A stretch of DNA of 64,000 nucleotides from positions 62,001 to 126,000 of the forward strand of contig CAWBKD010000021.1 of assembly GCA_963789225.1 (NCBI GenBank). The letters are read 5' to 3'. Numbering within the stretch: the first letter of the stretch is position 1; each line of letters begins with the position of its first letter. Of the stretch, positions 1-7,265 are shown one piece after another. Made by a program: the position numbers and the translations under genes. Below the pieces are notes generated by a model. The model saw nothing but the letters and a program-made list of their open reading frames with translations. It ran no database searches and was not told the origin of the DNA. The DNA comes from Palsa-504 sp963789225 (GTDB lineage Bacteria > Actinomycetota > Actinomycetes > Streptosporangiales > Streptosporangiaceae).

Positions 1-969
1 GATCCGCATCAGCTGGACCTGCGCCTCGGCGATGTGGTCGGGACTCTCGCCGATCAAGGTGAGCGGCGTGCCCCAGGCGATGGCCCAGCCCAGGTAGGTG
101 CTGAACGAGTCGCCGAGCTCGACGGAGATGGTCCCGGTGACGTGAGCGCGCGCGAAGGCCCGGCGCTCGCGCAGGTCCACGATCCACTCCCCGGCGTCGA
201 TGCGCCGCCGCAGCTCGGCCGGGTCGGCCGGCGCGGGCGGTGTCGCCACGGGGACCAAAGGACCGCGACGGTTCGCCGGCCCCATGTGCGCGTAGTACCG
301 CGGGTAGGCGCCCAGACCCGCGAGGAGTTCGGCCACGAAGGTGTCCTCGTCGCTGCGCAGCGCGATGTTGGCGAGCCGCTCGTGCTCGATCGTCGACGCG
401 GTGCCCGTGGTCGGCGTGGCCGAGCAGAAGCTGCCGAACCCGTGCGTCGGGTACACGGCCACCTCGGCGGGCAGTTCGGCGGCCAGCCGGCGGACCGAGC
501 GGTACTGCGCCCGGGTTAGCTGCTCGGTCGATTCCGGGCCGATCAGGTCGGTGCGCCCGACGGCGCCGTACAGCAGGGACCCGCCGGTGAACACCGCGAA
601 CGGGGCCTGCCCCGCCTCGCCCACCACGAAGGACATGTGGCCCGGCGTGTGCCCCGGCGTATGCAGGGCTGTCACGGTGAGGGAACCCGCGCTGAGCTGG
701 TCGTTGTCGCCGACGCCCAGCCGCGAGAAACCGACCTCCTCAGACGCCGCGACCACGTAGGCCGCCCCGGTGTGCCCGGCCAGCGCCAGGCCGCCGGTGA
801 CGTAGTCGTTGTGGATGTGGGTCTCCAGGACGTGGCTGATCCGCACGCGCCGCGACTCCGCAGCGGCCAGGACCCGCCCGATGTCGCGCTGGGGGTCGAC
901 CACGACGGCGGCCGCCCCGTCGTGGATCAGGTAACTGCGATCGCCGAGCGACGGCGTCTCGATGGTCAT
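1..969 (-). CDS. MBL-fold hydrolase with rhodanese domain (persulfide dioxygenase-like), 3' end outside window
   Basis: The reading frame starts at ATG 969 and is still open at base 1, giving 323 codons. The N-terminal two thirds is a metallo-beta-lactamase fold: metal motif THIHNDY at residues 50-56, then three histidines in HTPGHTPGH (103-111) and GRTDLIG near 140. This arrangement is typical of ETHE1-like persulfide dioxygenases of bacteria. A rhodanese-like domain follows from about residue 240 (IVDLRERRAFARAHV). I see no catalytic Cys loop before the edge, so that domain may be non-catalytic or its loop may lie outside. It follows the MshC-like ligase by 17 bases, probably in one operon, which suggests handling of sulfide or low-molecular-weight persulfides (inference). 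GTG 981 is an alternative start. Confidence 0.85.
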   Translation of the reverse strand, partial: MTIETPSLGDRSYLIHDGAAAVVVDPQRDIGRVLAAAESRRVRISHVLETHIHNDYVTGGLALAGHTGAAYVVAASEEVGFSRLGVGDNDQLSAGSLTVTALHTPGHTPGHMSFVVGEAGQAPFAVFTGGSLLYGAVGRTDLIGPESTEQLTRAQYRSVRRLAAELPAEVAVYPTHGFGSFCSATPTTGTASTIEHERLANIALRSDEDTFVAELLAGLGAYPRYYAHMGPANRRGPLVPVATPPAPADPAELRRRIDAGEWIVDLRERRAFARAHVTGTISVELGDSFSTYLGWAIAWGTPLTLIGESPDHIAEAQVQLMRI

Positions 970-986
970 GACCTCGGGCACCGGGA

Positions 987-2114
987 TCAGTCCAGCCCGA
1001 GGGTCGCGATGAGGAGGCGGGCCGGCGCCCCGCCCTCCCCGAGGGCCACCGCAAGGGCGCCCGGTACGTCCAGGTCCGCCACCAGCAGCCGCCGGACCTC
1101 GGCCACGGCAGCCCCCTCGGAAGGGCCCGCACGCCCGGCCGCCTGGTACAGGTCCACGAGCCGGGCCGCGGACGCCTCAAGCAACTCGTCGGAGAAGTCC
1201 CAGTCCTGCGCCCAGGGGCGGTCCAGGATCATCAGCCGGACCGCGGCCGGCGTGTAGCGTTCCAGCAGGTCGCTGACCAGCACCAGGTTCCCGGCCGACT
1301 TGGCCATCTTGACCCCGCCGACCGTCACCGTCCCGGCGCGCAGCCACGCGCGCGCGTAGGGCCTGACCCCGGTGAACGCCTCGGCCATCGCCGCATGGTA
1401 GGCGTGGTGCGGGAAGCGCAGGTCGGCTCCGCCCGCGTGGACGTCCACGCCGACGCCGAACGCCGACATCGCCATGGCCACGCACTCGGCGTGCCAGCCC
1501 GGCCGGCCGGGTCCCCAGGGCGAATCCCAGGCGGGATGCCCGGCCTCGGCCGCCTGCCAGACCGCGGCGTCCAGCGGATCGTCCTTGGCCGGGTCGTCGG
1601 GGCGGCCCCCGTACTCGGCGGCCAGCCGCAACGCCGAGGCCCGGTCCAGGTCGGCCGCCGCGGCCACGTCCTGGCCGCGGAAGTAGACGCTGCCGTCCCT
1701 CGCGTACGCGTGACCCGCCGCCACCAGGCCTTCCGCCAGCCTGATGACGTGCTCGATATACCGGTGCGCCCGCGGCTCGTACCGGACCGGACGCACGTGG
1801 AGCGCGGTCAGGTCGTGCTCGAAGTGGTACTGCTGGATGGCCGCGAACGCGTCGAACGGCGCGCTGGCCCGCGAGGCCGCGACGTCCAGCACGTCGTCGA
1901 CGTCGGTGACGTTGCGGCACACCTCGGGCTCGACGCCCAGCATCCGCAGGACCCGGCCCAGCGCGTCGACCCAGACGAAGGTCGCCGCGTGCCCGAGGTG
2001 CGTGACGTCATACGGGGTGATCCCGCACACGTACATCCGGGCGCGGTCAAGCAGCAGTACCCGCCGGCCCGCCAGGACCGGCGCCGCCAACCCCGGCCTG
2101 GCCGAGGAGGCCAT
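987..2114 (-). CDS. MshC-like cysteine:glucosaminyl-inositol ligase paralogue
   Basis: A 375-residue class I ligase of the CysS/MshC family. The start CGITPYD..HLGHA (residues 30-43) matches MshC, which joins cysteine to GlcN-inositol in mycothiol synthesis, better than CysS, which has CGPTVYD. The zinc ligands are present: C30, C211 in GWHAEC, and H236/H237 in FPHH. The signature is KMAKS (269-273) instead of KMSKS. No tRNA anticodon-binding domain follows, again MshC-like. At 375 residues it is shorter than typical MshC (about 410), mainly at the N-terminus. Its ATG overlaps the stop of the upstream universal stress gene (TGATG), so the two are coupled. The setting is not the usual mshC neighbourhood, so I regard it as a paralogue whose substrate is unproven. 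Confidence 0.85.
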   Translation of the reverse strand: MASSARPGLAAPVLAGRRVLLLDRARMYVCGITPYDVTHLGHAATFVWVDALGRVLRMLGVEPEVCRNVTDVDDVLDVAASRASAPFDAFAAIQQYHFEHDLTALHVRPVRYEPRAHRYIEHVIRLAEGLVAAGHAYARDGSVYFRGQDVAAAADLDRASALRLAAEYGGRPDDPAKDDPLDAAVWQAAEAGHPAWDSPWGPGRPGWHAECVAMAMSAFGVGVDVHAGGADLRFPHHAYHAAMAEAFTGVRPYARAWLRAGTVTVGGVKMAKSAGNLVLVSDLLERYTPAAVRLMILDRPWAQDWDFSDELLEASAARLVDLYQAAGRAGPSEGAAVAEVRRLLVADLDVPGALAVALGEGGAPARLLIATLGLD

Positions 2115-2989
2115 CAGGACGACGGAACGGTGACGACGGGGCCGTGCGCGTGGTTGAGCACGGCGTGCGTCACCGTGCCGGGGCCGTGCTGGGCGGCGTG
2201 GGTGCTGCGCCGGCCGATGACGACCAGGTCGGCGCGCGCCGACACGCCGACGAGCGTCCGGCCCGGGTGCCCGTGCACCACGTCGCCGCTGACCTGCACG
2301 TCGGGGTACTTCTCCCGCCAGGTGTTCAGCACCGCCTCCAGGTTCTGGGCGGCCGCCGCCTGCAGGACGTCCGCGGCCGGCCCGGCCGGCGCGTGCCCCG
2401 CCCGCGATACGTCGAACTCCGGGGTGTGCCACGCGTGGACGGCGAGCACGCCGGCCTGGCGCCGCGCGGCCTCCTCGAACGCGAACTCCAGGGCGGCGGC
2501 GGAGCCTTCCGGGTCGGCGACGCCGACGCCGATCAGCTTGTGCGCGGCCCAGGTCTCGTCCGAGATGACCACAACCGGGCAGGAGGCGTGGAGGGCCGCG
2601 TACCGGCTGACCGAGCCGAGCAGCATCGCCGCGAACGCGCCGACCCCGCGGGAGCCGACCACGAGCATCGCCGCCCCGTTCCCGGCCTCGGTGACCGCCA
2701 GCGCGGGCGCCCCGGTCAACTGGTCGCTGTCGATCAGCAGCCCGGGGGCCGTCGCCCCTGCCACCGAGGCCGCCGAGGCCAGCGCGTGGTCGCGCTCGTC
2801 GCGGAGGAGGTCGGAGACGGTCTCGTACTCGGACGTGCCGTGGCCGCCGATCATCTTGGGCATCAGCTCCGCGGCGGACACGATCCGCAGCGGGGCGTCC
2901 CGGAGCACCGCCTCCCGGGCGGCCCACTCGACCGCGCGCCGTGATTCCCTGGAACCGTCCGTACCGACGACGATGGGCTTGCCTGCCAT
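2114..2989 (-). CDS. Tandem universal stress protein (two UspA domains)
   Basis: The 291-residue protein begins MAGKPIVVGTDGS and has two UspA domains of about 140 residues. Domain 1 ends with the ATP-binding pattern G-SRGVGAFAAMLLGSVS; domain 2 starts near VGVADPEGS and ends with IGRRSTHAAQHGPGTVTHAVL, followed by PVVTV. Such tandem proteins are typical of actinobacterial hypoxia or dormancy (DosR-type) regulons. The start at 2989 is supported by AAGGAGG eight to nine bases upstream; an in-frame upstream start lacks this. It is the first gene of a leftward operon with the MshC-like ligase (TGATG overlap) and the persulfide-dioxygenase-like gene. Confidence 0.93.
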   Translation of the reverse strand: MAGKPIVVGTDGSRESRRAVEWAAREAVLRDAPLRIVSAAELMPKMIGGHGTSEYETVSDLLRDERDHALASAASVAGATAPGLLIDSDQLTGAPALAVTEAGNGAAMLVVGSRGVGAFAAMLLGSVSRYAALHASCPVVVISDETWAAHKLIGVGVADPEGSAAALEFAFEEAARRQAGVLAVHAWHTPEFDVSRAGHAPAGPAADVLQAAAAQNLEAVLNTWREKYPDVQVSGDVVHGHPGRTLVGVSARADLVVIGRRSTHAAQHGPGTVTHAVLNHAHGPVVTVPSS

Positions 2990-3051
2990 GGCTGGTCCTC
3001 CTTGACCCGACCGAATGCACTGGGGCACCTAAAGCACATCATTGTCTCGCA

Positions 3052-3072
3052 CCACCGCTCGTTCGGGATAAT
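3052..3072 (+). promoter_or_regulatory. Repeated promoter-like element, copy A
   Basis: Contains CGCTCGTTCGGGATAAT, ending in a -10-like GATAAT (3067-3072), about 20 bases before the kinase remnant. The same 21-base word with one change lies upstream of the deaminase gene (34237-34257), and a related copy precedes pyrD (5516-5537). Promoter function is inferred from position and from the -10-like end; no good -35 is visible. Confidence 0.45.
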
Positions 3073-3092
3073 GACCTTCGTCCCTACCTGCC

Positions 3093-3305
3093 GTGGAAGG
3101 ACATGCCGCGGAACCGGGTGCCGCGAGCCGCCCCGAGATCCTGCCGAACCTGCAGCTAGACGAGCTCCTCGCCGAGCTGCACGGGCGGCTGCAGGCTGTC
3201 ATCCAGACCAGGGACCGGATGCGCGGCCACCTCGAGGCGGTCGTCGCCATCGGCGGGACCGGCGTTCACGGTTCGACTCCAGGCAATCGGCCTGCCCGTC
3301 ACTGA
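3093..3305 (+). pseudogene. N-terminal remnant of a DevS/DosT-type GAF sensor histidine kinase
   Basis: From GTG 3093 the frame encodes about 70 residues, of which LQLDELLAELHGRLQAV and TRDRMRGHLEAVVAIG match the N-terminal linker that precedes the first GAF domain of DevS/DosT-family redox and hypoxia kinases. The match ends after about 50 residues and the frame stops; neither GAF, dimerisation nor ATPase domains follow, so this is a remnant of a protein normally above 500 residues. The promoter-like element at 3052-3072 still precedes it, so a short peptide could be made. It lies next to a tandem universal stress gene and a DosR-like box, which fits a decayed sensor gene of such a regulon. 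Confidence 0.6.
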
Positions 3306-3318
3306 GGACCAAGGTCCC
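3306..3318. promoter_or_regulatory. DosR/DevR-like palindromic box 1
   Basis: GGACCAAGGTCCC resembles the DosR core GGGACTWWAGTCCC with C/G in place of T/A beside the central AA. The same 12-mer GACCAAGGTCCC recurs at 5568-5579 before another universal stress gene. It sits about 70 bases before the DUF1707 gene. Assignment rests on similarity and repetition only. Confidence 0.35.
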
Positions 3319-3386
3319 GCGTCAGCGCCCCTGTTCCCGGGCTGGCCGCGGGCCTAGCATCGATAGCGGAGGTACCGGAAGAGCTG

Positions 3387-4016
3387 ATGGGGTACCCAAT
3401 GCCGACCGAGCCGCCGGAACCCGGTCCGGCGCCCGACATGAGGGCGTCCGACGCGGACCGGGACCGGGTCATTGACGTTCTGCGCGCCGCCGCGGAGGAG
3501 GGCCGGCTGACCTCCGACGAGTTCGAGGAGCGAATGCAGGCCGTCTTGTCCGCCCGGACGTTCGGCGAGCTGGCCGCGTTCACCGCCGACCTGCCGCCGT
3601 TCGCCGCCGCCGCCGCGCCCGCCCGCCGCCCTCGAGCCCCCGCCCCGGCACCCCCCGAGGAGGAGATCCGGATCGTCCAGCGCGGAGGTGCGGTCTCGCG
3701 CATCGGCCACTGGCGGGTCCCGCGGCGGATCGAGCTGCGCCCGTCGTGGTGCGACGTGACGCTCGACTTCACCGATGCGGTCCTCACGCACGACAGGCTG
3801 CTCATCGACATGAAGATGCGCGGCGGAACCCTGCGGATGGTGGCCGGGCCTGGCGTCGTCGTGGACGCCGAGGGCTTGACCGTCCGCTACACCGACGTGG
3901 AGATGCGCCCGAGCGCCGAGCCCGGGGCCAAGGTCGTGCTCCGCGTGGAGCTGGTCGGCCGGATGCGCTACGGCCGGATCGAGGTGCAGCGGCCGGGGCG
4001 GCCCCCCGGCTGGTAA
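3387..4016 (+). CDS. DUF1707 SHOCT-like domain protein
   Basis: 209 residues. An N-terminal DUF1707 domain is clear: MRASDADRDRVIDVLRAAA, then EGRLTSDEFEERMQAVLSARTFGELAAFTADLP (residues 17-70). A Pro/Ala-rich linker follows (about 72-92), then a beta-rich C-terminal half (about 95-205) resembling the wall-antibiotic-response domain of LiaF-type proteins. No membrane segment is visible, unlike many DUF1707 proteins, so it is probably cytoplasmic or peripheral. Function of the family is unknown; a link to envelope stress is only suggested by the C-terminal half. ATG 3399 (MPTEPPEP) is a possible later start. Confidence 0.85.
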   Translation: MGYPMPTEPPEPGPAPDMRASDADRDRVIDVLRAAAEEGRLTSDEFEERMQAVLSARTFGELAAFTADLPPFAAAAAPARRPRAPAPAPPEEEIRIVQRGGAVSRIGHWRVPRRIELRPSWCDVTLDFTDAVLTHDRLLIDMKMRGGTLRMVAGPGVVVDAEGLTVRYTDVEMRPSAEPGAKVVLRVELVGRMRYGRIEVQRPGRPPGW

Positions 4017-4072
4017 CCGATCCTCAGGCGTGCCGCGCGTCCGGACGCCGCCGCCACCAGCGCCGGGCGCCG

Positions 4073-4507
4073 GGCGACTTCACCCGGCTCTACCCGCTGT
4101 ACCCCGACCGGGGCGTGCTGCTGCACACCAACCACTTCTTGTCGCCGGGCCTGGCCCCGGTCGACGTGTCCCTGTGGGCCATGCCCAGCAGCGCCGTCCG
4201 CCTGCAGCGGCTCCGTGCGGGCACCAGCCAGCCCGGCTCCCTCACGCTTGACCACTTCCGCGCGCTGCTCGCCGATCACGCCGACTACCCGCACAGCATC
4301 TGCTCGCACCCCGACCCGGCCCACCCCCCGCTCGAGCAGGGCGCCACCATCGCCTCGCTCCTCATGGACCCGAACGCCGGCCACATCTGGCTCGCGGCAG
4401 GCAACCCCTGCCAGGTGGCGTACCAGCCGCTGGAGCTCACCTGGACCGGGCCCGGCGGGCCAGGCCCGCGTGAACCCGCCGCGGCCACAGCGGCCCACCG
4501 TAGATGA
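4073..4507 (+). pseudogene. C-terminal remnant of a peptidase C45 / acyl-CoA:6-APA acyltransferase-like enzyme
   Basis: The frame encodes GDFTRLYPLYPDRGVLLHTNHFLSP, then LTLDHFRALLADHADYPHSIC, HPDPAHPP, and ATIASLLMDPNAGHIWLAAGNPC. This order is that of the C-terminal half of C45-family Ntn hydrolases and penicillin acyltransferase-like proteins. The N-terminal half with the autocatalytic Cys is missing; the preceding bases belong to the end of the DUF1707 gene. There is no start codon of its own, and the tail runs into the 3' end of pyrD on the other strand. I infer a gene remnant left by deletion. Confidence 0.6.
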
Positions 4508-5489
4508 ACCCGGTATAGGCCTGCACCAGCGTGGCCCCGGCCGCCAGCCGCTCCCACGCGTCGTCGCTGGTCTCGATGCCGCCCGCCGCGATCAGCACCA
4601 GCCGGTCCCCGGCCCGGGCGTGCAGTCGCCGCAGCACCGCCAGGGCCCGGCCCCGCAGCGGCGCCCCCGACAGTCCGCCCGCGCCCGCGGCCGCCACCTC
4701 GGCCGGCGAGCTGGCCAGCCCGTCCCTGGACACCGTGGTGTTGGTCGCCACGATCCCGTCAAGCCCGAGCTCGAGCGCCAGGTCCGCGACCGCGTCCACG
4801 TCCGCGTCGGCCAGGTCAGGCGCGATCTTCACCAGCAGGGGCACGCGATGGTCCGCGGCCGCGTCGAGCGCCTCGCGCACGGCCACCAGCACCGGCTTGA
4901 GCCGGTCCGCGGCCTGCAGGTCGCGCAGCCCCGGCGTGTTCGGCGAGCTGACGTTGACCACCACGTAGTCGGCGACCCGGGCCACCGCCCGCGCGCTCGC
5001 CGCGTAATCCCGCGCCGCCTCCTCGTCGGGCACCGCCTTCGTCTTGCCGATGTTGACCCCGACGATCACCCCGTTCCGGTGGCGCAGCCTGGCCGCCGCC
5101 GCTGCCGCCCCCTCGTTGTTGAAACCCATCCGGTTGACCAGCGCCCGGTCCGCGGGCAGCCGGAACATCCGCGGGCGCGGGTTCCCCGGCTGCGCCCGCG
5201 CGGTCACCGTGCCGACCTCGACGAACCCGAACCCGAGCGCGCCCAGCCCCGCCACGCCGCGCGCGTCCTTGTCGAACCCGGCCGCCAGCCCGAGCGGTCC
5301 TGGGAAGTCCAGGCCGAGCGCCCGGACCCGCAGCGCCGGATCGCGCGGCCCGAGCCACCGGCGCAGCACCGCAGCCACCCCCGGCACGCCCGCTGCCGCC
5401 CCGAGCACCCGGATCAGCCAGAACCCGGCCCGGTGCGCCGTCTCGGCAGGCACCCGCCGTAGCACCACCAGGAAAAGCAGCCGGTACAC
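4437..5489 (-). CDS. pyrD: Quinone-dependent dihydroorotate dehydrogenase
   Basis: Oxidises dihydroorotate to orotate in pyrimidine synthesis, passing electrons to menaquinone. The 350-residue protein is class 2: it has an N-terminal helical extension for membrane quinone access (MYRLLFLVVLRRVPAETAH), then GPLGLAAGFDKD, NRMGFNNEG, VNVSSPNTPGLRDLQ, with the catalytic Ser in this last stretch, LVKIAPDL, ATNTT, GGLSG and IAAGGIETSDDAWERLAAGA, which bind FMN and phosphate. It starts at GTG 5489. A GATAAT hexamer lies about 30 bases upstream in the repeated promoter-like element. It stands alone, divergent from a universal stress gene. Confidence 0.96.
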   Translation of the reverse strand: MYRLLFLVVLRRVPAETAHRAGFWLIRVLGAAAGVPGVAAVLRRWLGPRDPALRVRALGLDFPGPLGLAAGFDKDARGVAGLGALGFGFVEVGTVTARAQPGNPRPRMFRLPADRALVNRMGFNNEGAAAAAARLRHRNGVIVGVNIGKTKAVPDEEAARDYAASARAVARVADYVVVNVSSPNTPGLRDLQAADRLKPVLVAVREALDAAADHRVPLLVKIAPDLADADVDAVADLALELGLDGIVATNTTVSRDGLASSPAEVAAAGAGGLSGAPLRGRALAVLRRLHARAGDRLVLIAAGGIETSDDAWERLAAGATLVQAYTGFIYGGPLWPRRVHAGLARRARSR

Positions 5490-5515
5490 GTCCTCACCCC
5501 GAGAAGATCAAGGGC

Positions 5516-5537
5516 ATTATCCCGAACGGCGCTGGTG
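5516..5537 (-). promoter_or_regulatory. Repeated promoter-like element, copy B (pyrD promoter)
   Basis: Reading leftward this is CACCAGCGCCGTTCGGGATAAT, with -10-like GATAAT at 5516-5521 and pyrD starting 27 bases beyond. GTTCGGGATAATG is identical to copy A at 3061-3073. Confidence 0.5.
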
Positions 5538-5566
5538 CTTCCCCCCTCAGGTGCGGAACCCGCGGA

Positions 5567-5579
5567 TGACCAAGGTCCC
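5567..5579. promoter_or_regulatory. DosR/DevR-like box 2
   Basis: TGACCAAGGTCCC shares 12 consecutive bases with the box at 3306-3318 and lies 85 bases before a universal stress gene, a distance usual for response-regulator activation. The binding protein is not encoded in this window. Confidence 0.4.
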
Positions 5580-5663
5580 TTGTCGGCGGGACGCCCGGCG
5601 CAAGATCATGGTGCTGGAGAGCCCTGCGTGGCGGGCTGATATGTGAAAAGGCGATGATGCGCG

Positions 5664-6098
5664 ATGCCAGGAATCACGGTAGGCGTTGATGGTTCGCACC
5701 ACGGTCATCGGGCGCTGGACTGGGCCATGCGCGAGGCCGCGCTGCGCCAGGTTCCGCTCACGGTTCTCGCGGTCCACGAGGTGATGGCCAGCTACTGGAC
5801 GGGGAACCCGGTTTCCGTTCCCGGCGATGCGCCGTTGCTGGACCAGGCCAGGACCGCCGCCGAGCACGCGGTCGCGGAGGCCCTCGAGGGGCTCGATGTC
5901 AACCGGCCCCAGGTCACGGTGACCGTGATCAACGGCTTCGCTGCCAAGGCGCTCATCGACGCGTCGGCGGGCAGCGATCTGGTCGTGGTGGGCAACCGCG
6001 GCGGCGGCGGGTTCCCCCGCCTCAGCCTGGGCTCCGTAGCCAGCCAGGTAGTGCATCACGCGCACTGCCCAGTCGTCGTCGTGCCCAGCGCTGAGTAA
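5664..6098 (+). CDS. Single-domain universal stress protein
   Basis: 144 residues forming one UspA domain: start MPGITVGVDGSHHGHRALDWA, then the nucleotide-binding end VVGNRGGGGFPRLSLGSVASQVVHHA and CPVVVVPS. The G-2x-G-9x-G(S) pattern is present, so ATP binding is likely. It is monocistronic, divergent from pyrD, and preceded by the DosR-like box at 5567-5579, which suggests hypoxia or redox-stress induction (inference). Confidence 0.93.
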   Translation: MPGITVGVDGSHHGHRALDWAMREAALRQVPLTVLAVHEVMASYWTGNPVSVPGDAPLLDQARTAAEHAVAEALEGLDVNRPQVTVTVINGFAAKALIDASAGSDLVVVGNRGGGGFPRLSLGSVASQVVHHAHCPVVVVPSAE

Positions 6099-6181
6099 GC
6101 CCCCCCGATCGTCACTGGCGAAGGGGCAGGCACCTGGTGGGATCGCCGCCTGGAGCGGCCAGATCCGGTCCCGTCCGCGCC

Positions 6182-6224
6182 TTGACTTTGCAATGCAAAG
6201 TGAGCTAACTTTGCAGCACAAAGT
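6182..6224 (+). promoter_or_regulatory. Promoter with two operator palindromes for the membrane protein/wHTH pair
   Basis: TTGACT (6182-6187) and TAACTT (6206-6211) form a -35/-10 pair with an 18-base spacer. The perfect palindrome CTTTGCAATGCAAAG (6186-6200) lies over the -35 and spacer, and ACTTTG-N5-CAAAGT (6208-6224) covers the -10. A ribosome site AAGGAGGGAG follows. Twin related sites fit autorepression by the winged-helix protein encoded second in this operon. Confidence 0.6.
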
Positions 6225-6242
6225 CAAGGAGGGAGAGTCGGC

Positions 6243-6905
6243 ATGAACGAGGACGTCGACATGAAGGACGGCGCCGGGCTGGACGATGGGGCGGGCCTGG
6301 ATGCGCAGGGTGCGGCCGCCATCCTGCAGGAAGCGGGCGAGCGGGCCCGCCGCGAGCTGCGGGTCAGTCACCCGGTGATCTTCATCGCCGGGGGAGTGGC
6401 CTGGCTGCTCGGTTACGGCGCGATCTGGCTCTCTGTCCGCGGGCAGCACCCCTACCAGGGCCCGGCGCCGGAGGCGGCGATCATCCAGGTGGTGCTCGTC
6501 GGATTCGCCGTGGCCATCGCCGCCTCCATCATCAGCCGGGCGACCAGCGGCGTGGGCGGGCTGTCGGCGGTGCAGCGCCGGGTCTCCATCCTGGCCTTCG
6601 TCAGCGGGATCGTCGCGGTGCTGGTACTTGAGGCGGCGATCGACCACGCCGGCGCCAGCCGTTCGGTGGTCTTCGGTGTGTACCAGGCGGCGGCACCCGT
6701 ACTGGTCGCCGGGGTGGTCTACGCCGCGAACTCCGCCGTCAGGCTGAACTGGACCCTGCTCGGGCTGGGCCTTTGGCTGGTCGCCGTGGCTGCTGGCGGC
6801 GCGTTCGCGGGCCCGGTGGGGGTCTGGGCCGTGACCGCCCTGGCCGGAGGACTGGGATACCTGCTGATGGCGGCGCTCGGGCCCGCCCTGGACCGGCATC
6901 AGTGA
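6243..6905 (+). CDS. Six-helix membrane protein of unknown function
   Basis: 220 residues. After an acidic N-terminal tail (about 50 residues) come roughly six hydrophobic segments, including FIAGGVAWLLGYGAIWL, IIQVVLVGFAVAIAASII, SILAFVSGIVAVLVLEAA, PVLVAGVVYAANSAV and LLGLGLWLVAVAAGGAFAG. I recognise no catalytic motif. The gene ends in a GTGA overlap with the winged-helix regulator, so the two are translationally coupled; proteins of this kind are often paired with a repressor and seem to be envelope or stress-related. A strong ribosome site, AAGGAGGGAG, stands before ATG 6243. Confidence 0.85.
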   Translation: MNEDVDMKDGAGLDDGAGLDAQGAAAILQEAGERARRELRVSHPVIFIAGGVAWLLGYGAIWLSVRGQHPYQGPAPEAAIIQVVLVGFAVAIAASIISRATSGVGGLSAVQRRVSILAFVSGIVAVLVLEAAIDHAGASRSVVFGVYQAAAPVLVAGVVYAANSAVRLNWTLLGLGLWLVAVAAGGAFAGPVGVWAVTALAGGLGYLLMAALGPALDRHQ

Positions 6906-7222
6906 GCGAAGACGAGCTCGACCCGGTCATCCACGCCCCCGCCCGGCTGCGCATCGTGGTAACACTGGCTGCGCTGCCGGACGGGGACAACCTGTCCTTC
7001 ACCAGGCTGCAGGACCTGATCGGGCTGACCCCGGGCAACCTCATCACTCACCTGCGCAAGCTGGACGACGCCGGATACGTCCGGATGGAGAAATCCGGCA
7101 GCGGCGTCAACGGGACGACCTCGGTGTCCCTCACCCGCGAAGGCCGCAGCGCGCTGGATCGCTATACCGGCGTGCTGCGGGATCTGCTTGACCAGGCAGG
7201 TTCCACGCCGCCGCCACGGTGA
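6902..7222 (+). CDS. Winged-helix (MarR/PF13601-type) transcriptional repressor
   Basis: 106 residues starting at GTG 6902, which overlaps the preceding stop. The fold is that of short winged-helix regulators: LRIVVTLAALPDG, then a recognition region FTRLQDLIGLTPGNLITHLRKLDDAGYV and the wing VRMEKSGSGVNGTTSVSLTREGRSALDRY. It has no ligand domain. It probably binds the twin TTTGC-type palindromes ahead of its own operon and controls the coupled membrane protein; this target is inferred from position and symmetry. Confidence 0.88.
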   Translation: MSEDELDPVIHAPARLRIVVTLAALPDGDNLSFTRLQDLIGLTPGNLITHLRKLDDAGYVRMEKSGSGVNGTTSVSLTREGRSALDRYTGVLRDLLDQAGSTPPPR

Positions 7223-7232
7223 TCCCCGATAC

Positions 7233-7257
7233 CCGGGGCCGAGGTCGATATCCCCGG
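7233..7257. terminator. Hairpin between convergent genes
   Basis: CCGGGG (7233-7238) and CCCCGG (7252-7257) pair around a 13-base loop between the convergent regulator and Ddn-like gene. There is no T run, so it would be a bidirectional GC-rich terminator at best. Confidence 0.35.
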
Positions 7258-7265
7258 CAGGCCTG

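Noticed and set aside
1395..3005. 536-residue rightward frame
   Set aside because: Antisense to two well-supported genes, with no homology-like segments; long antisense frames are common in DNA this rich in GC.
987..3020. 677-residue leftward frame joining the universal stress region with the MshC-like ligase
   Set aside because: Its first 300 residues are Arg/Gly-rich shadow sequence of the universal stress gene in another frame; only the part after 2114 is a recognised protein.
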